A stretch of 64,000 nucleotides of DNA from Lentzea sp. NBRC 105346 (GCF_030269605.1 NZ_BSTQ01000004.1:310001-374000); one strand, 5' to 3'; positions 25,401-33,617 are shown, counted from the stretch's first letter. Made by a program: numbers and translations. Notes: generated by a model not told the origin, from the sequence alone.

Positions 25401-26296
25401 TCGTAGGCCGTGACGCCGGCGCGCAGCGGGCCGCCGGGGTACCGGAAGCCGCTGATCGGCACGGTAGTGGGAGGCTGCAGGCTGTCCTGACGGACGTGGC
25501 CGTCGTAGATGAAGATCTCGCGCGGCACCGGTGCGTAGGTCGGTTCGGGCTGCGGATACGTGTACACGAGGGTCAACGACCAGCCGCCGAAGCAGTTGTA
25601 TCCCTCTGGCGTCCAGACATTTCCCACCGTGACGGTGATCGGGGACCCCGTCGAGGCGCCGGAGAAGAGCGAGGTGATCTCGGCGGACGCGCTGTAGTAC
25701 TGGGCCTCCGTCAGCGCGGCTACCGGCTCGTTCACGAATGTCTGCGGAGCCACGGCGGTGGTCGTGCCGGTGCCCAGCCGGACGCTCACCGACTGGGTCT
25801 GGGGAGTTCCGGGAGGCGGGGTCGCGTACTCGCCGATCGACAGGCCGTTGCCGCTGCACAGCGGATAGACGAGTGTGCCGTCGGAGTCCGTGTAACGGCC
25901 GGTGTCGCCCGCCCAGTACAGGCGGACGTAGTCGATCGTCGCGCCGGGCGGGACGGTGACGCTCGCCGAGCTCGAGTCGAACGTCGCCGGGTTCGAGTCG
26001 ATGTCGGCCCACGCCATCGCGTACTCGTCGTTCACCGCGTCGGTGTCGATCCGGTTGGCGCCGTCCGAGCAGGGGACCGAGGTGAGCGGGGACGCCGTGG
26101 CCGGGCACTTCGTCACCGAGTTGCCGATGATGTTGAAGTCGCCGTAGACGACCTTGTCGTACACCTGGGTGAACGGGGTGACGATGCCGGCCGAGGCCGA
26201 GCCGGTCGTCACCGTCGCAGATCCGGCGACCAGGACGAGGATGACCAGCAGGCGCGTCACCGACCGGAGCACGCGGGAGCCTCGCCGTGCGGGCAT
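19481..26296 (-). CDS. Giant LAxTG-type cell-wall surface protein with 16 DUF11-like repeats
   Basis: 2271 residues. A signal peptide (about 1-36) is followed by an N-terminal adhesin-like domain of ~350 residues resembling DUF3344 (YGDFNIIGNS start, RLYWAGDTG, GYNCFGGWSL). Then come 16 tandem Ig-like repeats of about 111-127 residues (390-2228) of the DUF11/DUF7507 type. Most carry KEVC or KDIC, YWRITVTNTG, EASC and YCSTAN, so each has two likely disulfides. The C-terminus has LAVTG (2239-2243), a hydrophobic helix and RRRA, the substrate signal of class E sortase. GGAGG precedes ATG 26296. The protein would project far from the wall; the sortase is not in the window. Confidence 0.9.
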   Translation of the reverse strand: MPARRGSRVLRSVTRLLVILVLVAGSATVTTGSASAGIVTPFTQVYDKVVYGDFNIIGNSVTKCPATASPLTSVPCSDGANRIDTDAVNDEYAMAWADIDSNPATFDSSSASVTVPPGATIDYVRLYWAGDTGRYTDSDGTLVYPLCSGNGLSIGEYATPPPGTPQTQSVSVRLGTGTTTAVAPQTFVNEPVAALTEAQYYSASAEITSLFSGASTGSPITVTVGNVWTPEGYNCFGGWSLTLVYTYPQPEPTYAPVPREIFIYDGHVRQDSLQPPTTVPISGFRYPGGPLRAGVTAYEGDWGISGDQFLINGTPIAEPTGTGSGNFFVDSAAGPVNPNTPNNFSVDAKDFVLPAGTVPVGANSLTLQLNTTGDSYLAQQVAFSVPLPTLNVVKEVCTSTTPANCGSGGTGPWAENTLIPSGSTAYWRIKVSNPTTVDIPGVTLNDPAAPSCVTAAGTFTVLAGQTLTFYCSSPNLTTALVNSVTARFVPLSAPAGSPPVDTAPDTARADVHALTIAKQVCSSLVAADCGAGGAGPWVELATIPAGTTVRWKITVTNTGSVDLTGITINDAAHPACATGPFSVAAGASASFYCSTANVAAGSTNTVTAQYTPPGLSQVVTAPDDARVRVSRLTVAKEVCGSSLAADCVAGGTGPWQENLTASAGSAVYWRITVANTGEADLTAIALNDAAEASCAVASFDLTAGATKTFYCSTANVSANRTNTATAQYVPPGAPAGTAPVVTAPDGATVNVYGLVLAKEVCSALTGCASGPWVETANLPSGSTAYWRITATNTGDVNLTGVTLNDPAEASCVTSFDLAVSASKVFYCSTANVTTGRTNTVTATYTPPGGSQVSTAPDSATVKVTNLAVVKDICTGVGCSDSATLPTGSTAQWRITVTNTGEVDLTGIVLNDPGEASCVVAPFDLAVNESKTVNCSTANLSVNKTNTATAQYLPPGAPSGTEPIVTAPDSATATVFGLVVAKEVCSSLIAADCASAGPWVETANIPSGSTAYWRITATNTGDVDLTGVTLNDPSEASCITSFDLAAGATKTFHCTTTTVTAGLTNTVTATYTPPGGSQVTTVPDSATVKVTNLAVVKDICTGVGCSDTATLPTGSTAQWQITVTNTGEVDLTGITLNDPGEASCVVAPFDLAVNESKTVNCSTANVTTNKTNTATAQYLPPGAALGTEPVVSAPDSATATVFGLVLAKEVCSSLVAADCASTGPWVETANIPSGTTAYWRITATNTGDVDLTAITLNDPAEATCVTSFDLAVSASKVFYCSTANVTTGRTNTVTATYTPPGGTEVTTVPDSATVKVTNLTVAKDICTATDCGDTATLPTGSTAQWQITVTNTGEVDLTGITLNDAAEASCVAAPFDLAVNESKTVNCSTANLSVNKTNTVTAQYLPPGAPLDTEPVVSGPDSATATVFGLVLAKEACASATCGSWVETANIPSGSTAYWRITATNTGDVGLTGIVLNDAAEPGCATAAGSFDLIVGELKTFYCSTAGVTDSVTNTVTATFTPPGGALQTTAPDSATVKVTNLAVAKEVCTAVDCSGTTGPWAETANLPSGSTAQWRITVTNTGDVDLTGITLDDPAEASCVTSFDLAVDESKAFYCSTANVTTGRTNTVTAQYVPPGSGTPATTPPDSATVVVTNLAVDKEVCTDTDCGDGPWSDTASLMTGSTAYWRITVTNTGEIGLTGIALNDPVEASCAGASFDLAVNESKTVNCSTTNLTTNTTNSATAQYVPPGAPPSTEPVVTAPASATANVYGLELVKEVCASLSDTDCGPGGPGPWGLVANIPSGSSVHWRITATNTGDVDLTGVTLTDADEPSCDTVFDLAVGASASFYCSTDGVTGSVTNEVTATFGMMGWPDVTEDAEASVNVTDLQVQKEICSSLTAADCGTGPWVDTATLPKGATAHWRITVTNSGDVDLTGIVVNDPAEPSCVPAAFDLAKGASKVVYCSTANVTATKTNAVTAAYVPPGSPPSTPPIVTAPADATAKVSDLLVRKDICQSADCTTWGDDHVIQRGGTARWRITVTNTGEVDLTGIMLDDAVEPSCSTGGIDLAAGASTTFTCSTTNVTAGMTNTVTGQYVPPGAPATTPPLSTPPDDARVRVADLTVRKEVCLAGACDLWGELVTVHSGGTADWRITVVNTGEVDLGEVTVQDAIEPGCVTPAFALASGAEKTVYCATAGLTAGVVNTATATYSLPGEPPVVIPPDSASAEVAPTPIPPASAPLAVTGDDIWPLLAIGLLLVGAGVLLRVFARRRA
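22010..24034. repeat. Higher-order tandem repeat inside the giant surface gene (three ~675-bp units)
   Basis: Repeats 4-9 alternate between two types: an A form (KEVC start, ATYTPPGG end) and a B form (KDICT start, short, AQYLPPGA end). The pairs 4/5, 6/7 and 8/9 form three double units of about 675 bp that are much more alike than neighbouring single repeats. This shows recent duplication of a two-repeat block and a site prone to length change or assembly collapse. Confidence 0.75.
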
Positions 26297-26576
26297 GTGG
26301 TGCCTCCGGTCCCCGCCGACCCGGCGGTCGTGTGGACTCGTACCCAGGTACAGACCCGAAAACGATCAGCGGATGACGTGGCAATACCGCAAATGCGGGA
26401 TTCCCTATTGACGTCGACGCTCATTACGCGTGTTTTCGGGGGATTTTGTTCACGCGATGAGGTGGGATTCCTGCAATGGTGTGAGATCAAGACCGGAAGT
26501 AGCATTTCGAGTCAGACCGGCTGACCTGTGGCTGTCGTCAGTGGTCCTCGTGTAGAACGACAATGAGAGGCTTGCC
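26297..26576. promoter_or_regulatory. Divergent, relatively AT-rich promoter region of the surface cluster
   Basis: The 280 bases between the giant surface gene (minus) and the first WxL-like gene (plus). Bases around 26380-26470 are clearly richer in A/T than the neighbourhood (for example TTTTCGGGGGATTTTGTTC). GAGAGG before ATG 26577 serves as ribosome-binding site. Both directions of the accessory surface region could be set from here; I find no certain promoter hexamers. Confidence 0.4.
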
Positions 26577-27137
26577 ATGCAAATTGGTACCGGTTATAGG
26601 CTTCGAACCGCATTTGGTGCATTGGTCGCCGCGACGGCCATGGCAGTGCTCACCGCCGGTCCGGCCGGCGCCGCTGACACCACGACGACGTTCACCGTCA
26701 CCGGTGGCGCTCTGCTGATCACCGCACCGGCGACGGCGGACCTCGGCAGCGGTGGGCCGGGATCCCCGATCAGCTCGGCTCTCGGAGCCGTCACCGTCAC
26801 CGACGGGCGGGCCCTGCTCGCTCCCACCTGGGCGGCCACGGTCACCTCCGGCGACTTCACCACCGGTGGCGCGACGGCCGATGAGACGATCGCCAACACC
26901 CTCGTGGACTACTGGTCGGGACCCGCGACCGCGACGACCGGCTCCGGCACCACGTTCGCGCCCGGACAGGCCAACGCCGCCGCCGCAGTGCCGCTGAGCG
27001 AGACCCCGACGGCGTTCGCCCTCACCGCCGGTGTCGGCAACAACTCGGCGACCTGGAACCCGACGCTGGTCGTCAACGTCCCGGCACAGGCGGTCGGTGG
27101 CCTCTACACCGGAACGGTGACGCATTCGATGGCGTGA
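26577..27137 (+). CDS. Secreted WxL-like surface protein, type A
   Basis: 186 residues: signal peptide ending near AGPAGAA, then one beta-rich domain. The arrangement parallels the Firmicutes WxL domain: VTVTDGRALLAPTWAATV matches the VTDxRG-GW block, YWSGP and FAPGQAN lie in the middle, and TWNPTLVVNVP then YTGTVTHSMA end the domain where WxL proteins have the TWxL block. The true Trp-x-Leu pairs are absent. It is closest to 35865-36452 and to the C-terminus of the 28321 protein. It is followed by, and overlaps the likely start of, a WxL-interacting protein gene. Role inferred: non-covalent wall-bound component of a surface complex. Confidence 0.7.
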   Translation: MQIGTGYRLRTAFGALVAATAMAVLTAGPAGAADTTTTFTVTGGALLITAPATADLGSGGPGSPISSALGAVTVTDGRALLAPTWAATVTSGDFTTGGATADETIANTLVDYWSGPATATTGSGTTFAPGQANAAAAVPLSETPTAFALTAGVGNNSATWNPTLVVNVPAQAVGGLYTGTVTHSMA

Positions 27138-27165
27138 CCGGGCCGCTCGGCTGTTCGTAGTACTC

Positions 27166-28164
27166 GTGGTCGCCGCGCTCGTGCAGAGCGCGGCGACCAC
27201 AACATGTTGGTCTGCGACACCGGACGGGAAGCCCGGCGACTCAATCGGAATCAAGCTGCTCGATGCCCCTACGAACAGGCGGGACGACCCCAGGGCCAAG
27301 ACCTACATCATCGACTTCCTGCCGCCCAACTCCGTGATCCAGAGACGGGTGGAGGTATCGAACACCACGGACGAGACGAAGTCCTTCGATGTCTATGCGG
27401 CCGCGGCCGACATTCGGGACGCCAAGTTCGTCTTCGGCAACGCTCGCACGGCCAACGAGCTGTCCAGCTGGGTTTCGTTCGACCGCACCCACTTCGACCT
27501 GCCCGCCCACAGCACGACCACGGTGCTGGCGACGATCACGGTTCCCCTGCACGCGACAGGTGGAGAGCAGTACGCCGTGATCTGGGCGGAGGTCGCCGCG
27601 CCACCCGGCGCCTCGGGGAACATCGGCATGATCAACAGGGTCGGCGTTCGGATCTACCTCGACGTCGGCCCCGGTGGCGAGCCCAAGACGGACTTCGAGA
27701 TCGAGAGCATCACCCCGGCACGGACCGACGACGGGCGACCCGAGATCCGCGCGCAGGTGCACAACACCGGTGGGCGGGCGATCGACGTGAGCGGAACGCT
27801 GTCGCTGTCGGACGGGCCGGGAGCGTTGAGCGCGGGCCCGTTCAACCTGTCCGTCGGCACGACGATCGGGCCGGGAGGCAGGGCGGAGGTCAAGGTCCTG
27901 CTCGACAAGCGACTGCCGGTCGGCCCCTGGAAGGCGGAGCTGAGCCTGGCGAGTGGTCTCATCACCCGGACCGTGAACGCGGTGATCACCTTTCCCAGCT
28001 CGCCCGGTGTCGGCGAGACGGTCACAACGCAGTCGCCCTACCCCAAGCTGTTGCTGATCGGACTGGCGGGGCTCCTCGCGGTGGCGTGCACGGCATTGCT
28101 CTGGATCGGCATTCTCGCGTGGCGACGTCGCCGACGGGAACGCGAAGAGGCCAAGCAGTGGTAG
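27166..28164 (+). CDS. WxL-interacting-type membrane protein (DUF916/DUF3324 architecture)
   Basis: 332 residues from GTG 27166, the first standard start. The N-terminal domain (DDPRAKTYIIDFLPPNSV, SNTTDETKSFDVYA, ATGGEQYAVIWAEV) matches the peptidoglycan-binding DUF916 domain and the middle (HNTGGRAIDVSGTLSLSDGPG) the DUF3324 position. A C-terminal helix (LLLIGLAGLLAVACTALLW) and an Arg-rich tail anchor it. From GTG there is no signal peptide. The frame extends upstream to ATT 27124, giving RWRDRAARLFVVLVVAALV, a textbook signal sequence that overlaps the WxL-like gene by 14 bases. I think the real start is there. The paralogue at 34237 shows the same. Confidence 0.82.
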   Translation: MVAALVQSAATTTCWSATPDGKPGDSIGIKLLDAPTNRRDDPRAKTYIIDFLPPNSVIQRRVEVSNTTDETKSFDVYAAAADIRDAKFVFGNARTANELSSWVSFDRTHFDLPAHSTTTVLATITVPLHATGGEQYAVIWAEVAAPPGASGNIGMINRVGVRIYLDVGPGGEPKTDFEIESITPARTDDGRPEIRAQVHNTGGRAIDVSGTLSLSDGPGALSAGPFNLSVGTTIGPGGRAEVKVLLDKRLPVGPWKAELSLASGLITRTVNAVITFPSSPGVGETVTTQSPYPKLLLIGLAGLLAVACTALLWIGILAWRRRRREREEAKQW

Positions 28165-28320
28165 TCATTTTTGATTATGGCGAAACCGTGAAGATCACTC
28201 CTTTTGGTGGTTGGCCGGATAGGTCAATGCACAGGGGGATGGGGAACTAAATAATCCCTCTGGTTGTGCGAGCGGAGAGCGGTCGGCAACGGCTCGCGCG
28301 TCGTTTCCTGACGAGTTGGG
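28165..28320 (+). promoter_or_regulatory. AT-rich leader with stem-loop before the LamG protein gene
   Basis: Bases 28165-28260 are unusually A/T-rich. GCACA-GGGGGAT (28229-28240) can pair with ATCCCTC (28254-28260) and TGTGC (28265-28269), leaving a 13-base loop and a small bulge. It does not match any riboswitch consensus I know. It may be a terminator of the gene before or a leader structure. Confidence 0.3.
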
Positions 28321-31300
28321 GTGGTGGCGTTGCAGCGGCGGGTTTTGGCCAGGCTGGTGGTCGCGGTCTTGCTGGTGACTTGCATGCCTCTCGTCTTTCC
28401 CGGCATGTCCGCGGCGGCCACCCCACTCGTGATCACGAGCGCGGACCACGCTCGGTTCTCGGTGGGGCGGTCGGACGCCTTCACGTTCACCGCGACCCGT
28501 TCGCTGTCACCAGAGCTCACCGCGGCCGGCGCGTTGCCCGACGGCGTCGAGTTCACCGACAACGGCGACGGAACGGCAACGCTGTCCGGAACGCCCAGGA
28601 CCGAGGGCACGTACCCCCTGACCATCAACGCCGAGGACCCCACCGGTCGAACCACCGAGCAGCGGTTCCTCCTGGCCGTCGGGGAGGGCTGGTACAACGC
28701 GAGCTGGACGCGGCGCAAGCCGATCACGATCAGCCGCACCATGGTGTCCGGGACGGTGACCAACTTCCCCGTGACGATCCGGAGGTCCTCCGACTCCGAC
28801 CTGGCCGCCAGGGCGCAGGCGGACGCCGACGACATCCTGTTCACCGACTCGGACGGGGTCACCAAGCTCAACCACCAGATCCAGTCGTACACGTCGGCGA
28901 CCGGGGTGCTGTGGGCCTGGGTTCAGGTGCCGTCGTTGACCGACACTGCCGACCACACGCTCTACATGTACTACGGCAACGCCTCGGCGACCAGCCAGCA
29001 GAACGCCACCGCGGTGTGGGACTCGAACCACAAGTCCGTCTGGCACCTGTCCGAGGCCGTCAGCGCGACCGCGGGCAACTTCAAGGACTCCACCAGCAAC
29101 GCCAACCACGCGTCGTACCAGGGCTCGACCGGCATGACCACGGACGCCGAAGGCGGCGTCGTCCTCGACGGCGTCAACGACTACCTGTCGACCACGACCC
29201 AGCAGACCAACCCGCAGGTCTTCACCATCGAGGCATGGGTGAAAACCAGTACCGCGTCGGGTAAACCGATCTTCAACTTCGAGTCGACGCAGACCGGTAC
29301 CGCGGCAACGCTCTTCGACCGGAACCTGAACATCGGCACCGACGGCAAGGCCTACTTCGCCCTGTGGGACGGCACCGCCGGTCACGTGGCCTCCGGCGGC
29401 ACCAACCTGGCCACCGGCGTCTGGCACTTCCTCGTCGCCACGTACGACACCACCGGTGACGCCATGAACCTTTACGTGGACGGCAACCTGGTCGGCACCA
29501 GCACCAGCACCCAGGCCGAGACCAACAACGGGTGGTGGCGCCTGGGCAGCTACCACGTGTCCGACAACACCGCCGGCGTCGACGGATACTTTCCAGGCAC
29601 CATCTCCGAACCCCGTGTCTCCAACGTCGTCCGCAACGCCAACTGGGTGACCACCAACTTCCGCACCCAGAACAACCCCTGGGCGTACACGACGTTCGGC
29701 ACGGAGCAGTCCCTCTCCGCACCGGCGATCACGAGTGCGACCAGCACCAGCTTCGCCGACGGCGCGGCGGGCACCTTCACCATCACCACGACCGGTGGCC
29801 CGACACCGGTCATCACCAAGACCGGCACGTTGCCCGCCGGAGTGACCTTTGTGGACAACGGCGACGGAACGGCCACCCTGTCCGGAACAACCACCAGCGT
29901 CGGCGCGTACCCGCTGACCATCACCGCCAGCAACGGGGTCGCGCCCAATGCCACGCAGAACTTCACCCTGAACGTCGTGCCGTCCTGGTACAACGCGAGC
30001 TGGCTCTACCGCAAGGCGATCACGATCGACCACACGAAGGTGCCTGCCAACACGACCACCTTCGCGGTACTTATCAGCAGGACTGACTCCGATCTCGCCG
30101 CACACGCCCAGTCCGATGCCGACGACATCCTGTTCACCGACACGGACATGATCACCAAGCTCCCGCACGAGATCGAGTCCTACACCTCGGCGTCCGGAAT
30201 CCTGGTCGCCTGGGTGCAGGTGCCGTCCCTGTCCAGCACGGTCGACAAGACGATCTACATGTACTACGGCAACGCCTCGGCGGCCAACCAGCAGAACGTC
30301 AGCGGCACGTGGCGCTCGGAGTACAAGGGCGTCTGGCACCTGTCGCAGAGCCCGACCGCCACCGCGCCGCAGTTCAAGGACTCGACCAGCAACGCGAACC
30401 ACGGCACCAACCAGGGCTCCATGCCCGCGGGCTCCCAGGTGGCCGGCAAGATCAACGGCAGCATCACCCTCGACGGCAGCAACGACTACATCTCGACCGC
30501 CGTCCAGCAGACCAACCCGCAGTCGTTCACGATCGAGGTATGGGTGAAAACCACCTCCCTCCTCGGTAAGCCCATCGTCAACTTCGAGGACATCCAGACC
30601 GGCAGTACCGCCACCAACAACTACGACCGCGTCATCTACATCGGCACCGACGGCAAACCCCGGTTCGTCCTGTGGGACGGCAACGCGGATACCGCGGTGG
30701 GGCCTACCAGCATCGCGGACAACCAGTGGCACTACCTCGTGGCCACCTACACCGGCACCACGATGAACTTCTACGTGGACGGCGTGGCCGTCACGCCGGT
30801 CACCAGTAACAACGCCCAGGTGTACAACGGCTACTGGCGCTTCGGCAGCTACCACGTGGCCCCCTACACCGCCAGCGCCGACGGGTACTTCGCCGGCAGC
30901 ATCGACGAGGTCCGGGTGTCCACCGGGGCCTGGTCGGCGACGGCCATCACCGCCAGGTACAACAACCAGAGCTCGCCGTCCACGTTCGTCTCGGTCGCGG
31001 GCGAGGTGGCGTACAGCGTCGCACCGACGATCACGAGCGCGAACAGCACCTCCTTCGGTGCGACGCTGCCGAGCACCTTCACCATCACGACGACCGGCGC
31101 ACCGACACCGACGATCAGCATGACCGGCACGCTGCCCAGCGGTGTGTCCTTTGTGGACAACGGCAACGGTACGGCCACCCTGTCCGGCACGCCCGTGTCG
31201 ACCTCCATCGGCACGTACCCGCTGAGCTTCACCGCCGCCAACGGGGTCAGTCCCAACGCCACGCAGTCGTTCACCCTCACCGTCGTACAGGGGTGGTACA

Positions 31301-33027
31301 ACTCCAGCTGGCGGTATCGCAAGGCGATCACGATCGACCGCACCAAGGTCGGCGCGACCCTGACCAACTTCCCGTTCCTGGTCAGCAGAACCGACTCCGA
31401 TCTCGCCGCGGACGCCCAGTCCGACGGTGACGACATCCTGTTCACCAGCTCGGACGGCACCACCAAGCTCAACCACCAGATCGAGTCCTTCACCTCGGGC
31501 ACCGGTGTGCTCGTGAGCTGGGTCAACGTGCCAACGGTGTCCAACACCACGGACACGATCATCTACATGTACTACGGCAACGCCTCGGCGGCCAACCAGC
31601 AGAACGCCACCGCGGTCTGGGACTCCGGCTACGACGCCGTCTGGCACCTCTCCGAGGGGCCCACGAGCACGGCCCCGCAGTTCCAGGACTCCACCAGCAA
31701 CACCAACCACGGCACCGCGCAGGGCCCGATGGCCGCGGGCGCGCAGGTGTCGGGCAAGGTCGACGGTTCGCTGACGCTGGACGGCACCGACGACAACGTC
31801 ACCACGACGAACCTGCTGACGAACCCGCAGAACTTCATGGAGAGCGTCTGGTTCAGGACGACCTCGACGGCGGGCAAGAAGGTGCTGGGCTTCGAGCAGG
31901 TGCAGAGCGGAACGGGCTCGGGCAGCTACGACCGGCACATCTACGTCGGCACCGACAGCAAGGTGTACTTCGGCGTGAACGACGGCGCGGGCAACAACAT
32001 CACCGTCAACACCGCGGGCACGTACACCGATGGGAACTGGCACCAGGCCGTCGGATATCGCGACGACACCAACGACATCATCGGCCTGTACGTGGACGGA
32101 ACTCTGCAGGCGACCTCGGTCAGCACGCAGGCGCAGCCCTACAACGGTTATGTGCGCATGGGTTCCTACCGGTCGCTCGGCCCGAACTGGCCGTCGGCGG
32201 GCGGTCACGGTTACTTCGCGGGCAGCATCGACGAGGTCCGGTGGGGCAGCACCGTGCGCAGCTCGTCGTACGTCAGCACCCAGTACAACAACCAGAGCTC
32301 GCCGTCGACCTTCTTCGCGACGGGCAGCGAGGTGGTCTACACGGCCGCGCCCGCGATCACGAGCGCGAACAGCACGACCTTCACCGCGGGCTCGGCGGGC
32401 ACCTTCACGGTCACCACGACCGGCGTGCCGACACCGGCCATCAGCAAGACCGGCACGTTGCCCACCGGTGTGACCTTTGTGGACAACGGGGACGGCACGG
32501 CGACGCTGTCGGGAACGCCGACGCTCGCGGGCACCTACCCGCTGACGATCACCGCCAGCAGTTCGACCACTCCCAACGCAACCCAGTCCTTCACCCTCAC
32601 CGTCGCCGGAGGCTCGCTGACGATCAGCCTGCCCGGCACGGCGAACCTGGGCAGCGGCCTGATCGGCAACACGGTCAGCGGTGCGCTCGGTTCGACCCAG
32701 GTCATCGACAACCGAGGCGTCGCAAGCGCATCGTGGACCGCCTCGGTGTCCTCCACCACCTTCACCAGTGGCGGCCGGACGGTTCCGCTCGCGAACCTGA
32801 AGTACTGGTCCGGGCCGTCCACCTCGACCACCGGCAGCGGCACCTTCACCCCGGGACAGAGCAACTCCGGGGCCGCGCAGGACATGACCACATCCCGCAC
32901 CGGCTTCACGCAGGCCGGTAGCAACGGCATCAACCAGGCCACCTGGAACCCGACATTCATGGCCACCGTGCCGATAACGGTCATCCCCGGCTCCTATAGC
33001 GGAACCGTCACGCACTCCGTCGTTTAG
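28321..33027 (+). CDS. Giant secreted adhesin-like protein: three Ig/DUF2341/LamG modules and a WxL-like C-terminus
   Basis: 1568 residues. Signal peptide about 1-36 (ARLVVAVLLVTCMPLVF). Three modules of ~430 residues follow, each a putative-Ig strand set (TFVDNGDGTATLSGT), a DUF2341 domain (WYNASWLYRKAITI to LYMYYGNAS) and a concanavalin/LamG domain (VFTIEAWVKT, WHFLVATYD, MNLYVDG). A fourth Ig leads to a C-terminal type A WxL-like domain (about 1430-1568: NRGVASASWTASV, YWSGP, TWNPTFM, YSGTVTHSVV). DUF2341 and LamG domains bind or process glycans in other proteins. The C-terminus suggests it is held at the wall by the adjacent WxL-interacting proteins. GTG 28321 or 28324 starts it after GGGG. 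Confidence 0.85.
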   Translation: MVALQRRVLARLVVAVLLVTCMPLVFPGMSAAATPLVITSADHARFSVGRSDAFTFTATRSLSPELTAAGALPDGVEFTDNGDGTATLSGTPRTEGTYPLTINAEDPTGRTTEQRFLLAVGEGWYNASWTRRKPITISRTMVSGTVTNFPVTIRRSSDSDLAARAQADADDILFTDSDGVTKLNHQIQSYTSATGVLWAWVQVPSLTDTADHTLYMYYGNASATSQQNATAVWDSNHKSVWHLSEAVSATAGNFKDSTSNANHASYQGSTGMTTDAEGGVVLDGVNDYLSTTTQQTNPQVFTIEAWVKTSTASGKPIFNFESTQTGTAATLFDRNLNIGTDGKAYFALWDGTAGHVASGGTNLATGVWHFLVATYDTTGDAMNLYVDGNLVGTSTSTQAETNNGWWRLGSYHVSDNTAGVDGYFPGTISEPRVSNVVRNANWVTTNFRTQNNPWAYTTFGTEQSLSAPAITSATSTSFADGAAGTFTITTTGGPTPVITKTGTLPAGVTFVDNGDGTATLSGTTTSVGAYPLTITASNGVAPNATQNFTLNVVPSWYNASWLYRKAITIDHTKVPANTTTFAVLISRTDSDLAAHAQSDADDILFTDTDMITKLPHEIESYTSASGILVAWVQVPSLSSTVDKTIYMYYGNASAANQQNVSGTWRSEYKGVWHLSQSPTATAPQFKDSTSNANHGTNQGSMPAGSQVAGKINGSITLDGSNDYISTAVQQTNPQSFTIEVWVKTTSLLGKPIVNFEDIQTGSTATNNYDRVIYIGTDGKPRFVLWDGNADTAVGPTSIADNQWHYLVATYTGTTMNFYVDGVAVTPVTSNNAQVYNGYWRFGSYHVAPYTASADGYFAGSIDEVRVSTGAWSATAITARYNNQSSPSTFVSVAGEVAYSVAPTITSANSTSFGATLPSTFTITTTGAPTPTISMTGTLPSGVSFVDNGNGTATLSGTPVSTSIGTYPLSFTAANGVSPNATQSFTLTVVQGWYNSSWRYRKAITIDRTKVGATLTNFPFLVSRTDSDLAADAQSDGDDILFTSSDGTTKLNHQIESFTSGTGVLVSWVNVPTVSNTTDTIIYMYYGNASAANQQNATAVWDSGYDAVWHLSEGPTSTAPQFQDSTSNTNHGTAQGPMAAGAQVSGKVDGSLTLDGTDDNVTTTNLLTNPQNFMESVWFRTTSTAGKKVLGFEQVQSGTGSGSYDRHIYVGTDSKVYFGVNDGAGNNITVNTAGTYTDGNWHQAVGYRDDTNDIIGLYVDGTLQATSVSTQAQPYNGYVRMGSYRSLGPNWPSAGGHGYFAGSIDEVRWGSTVRSSSYVSTQYNNQSSPSTFFATGSEVVYTAAPAITSANSTTFTAGSAGTFTVTTTGVPTPAISKTGTLPTGVTFVDNGDGTATLSGTPTLAGTYPLTITASSSTTPNATQSFTLTVAGGSLTISLPGTANLGSGLIGNTVSGALGSTQVIDNRGVASASWTASVSSTTFTSGGRTVPLANLKYWSGPSTSTTGSGTFTPGQSNSGAAQDMTTSRTGFTQAGSNGINQATWNPTFMATVPITVIPGSYSGTVTHSVV

Positions 33028-33071
33028 AAACCGGCCTCAGACTTCGAACGAACCAACGCTAGGAGCGTGTT

Positions 33072-33617
33072 GTGTTTGGCATACGTAGTGGATCGCTGAT
33101 GGTGGGCGTCGCCGCCGTCGCGGTCGGCACCGCCGTTCCGGCGAACGCGGTGGACTCCACCGTGACGTTCTCGACCACGGGCGGCACGCTTTCGGTGGCG
33201 GTGCCCGCTTCGGCGACGCTGACCGGTGGCACCACGGTTCCCGGTGGGACGGTGACCGGCGCGATGGGAACCGTGACCGTGACCGACACGCGCGGCAACG
33301 CCACCGGGTGGACGGCCAGCGTGTATTCGACGACGGGGTTCACCTCCGCTGGAAGTACCGCGATCGCCAACAGTGGCATCACTTACACGCCGGGGTCGAC
33401 GACGAGCACGACCGCTCCGGGCAGCCCGACCATCACGGCGGGAACGGCTGGGTCTCCCGGTGCGAACGCCGGGGCGGCGCTGACGGCGTACACGTACGCC
33501 AACGCGACGGCCGGAGGTAACACGGTCGCGTGGAACCCGAGCCTCGCGGTCGTCATTCCCCTTACCGCACAAGGAGGTGCGACCTACTCCGGGACCGTCA
33601 GTCACCAGGTGGCGTGA
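33072..33617 (+). CDS. Secreted WxL-like surface protein, type B copy 1
   Basis: 181 residues from GTG 33072 (AGGAG at 33061-33065). Signal peptide ends VPANA. The single domain has VTVTDTRGNATGWTASVYST, the closest match in the window to the WxL block VTDxRGxxxGW. It also has TYANATAGGNTVAWNPSL and ends YSGTVSHQVA. The next gene encodes a protein of the same length with most residues identical, so the pair arose by tandem duplication. Type B proteins have a longer Gly/Thr/Ser middle than type A and lack YWSGP. Confidence 0.7.
   Translation: MFGIRSGSLMVGVAAVAVGTAVPANAVDSTVTFSTTGGTLSVAVPASATLTGGTTVPGGTVTGAMGTVTVTDTRGNATGWTASVYSTTGFTSAGSTAIANSGITYTPGSTTSTTAPGSPTITAGTAGSPGANAGAALTAYTYANATAGGNTVAWNPSLAVVIPLTAQGGATYSGTVSHQVA

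Noticed and set aside
28507-33015. Open frame of about 1500 codons on the minus strand
   Set aside because: Antisense of the LamG protein gene; composition dominated by Arg, Gly and Val with no recognisable fold.
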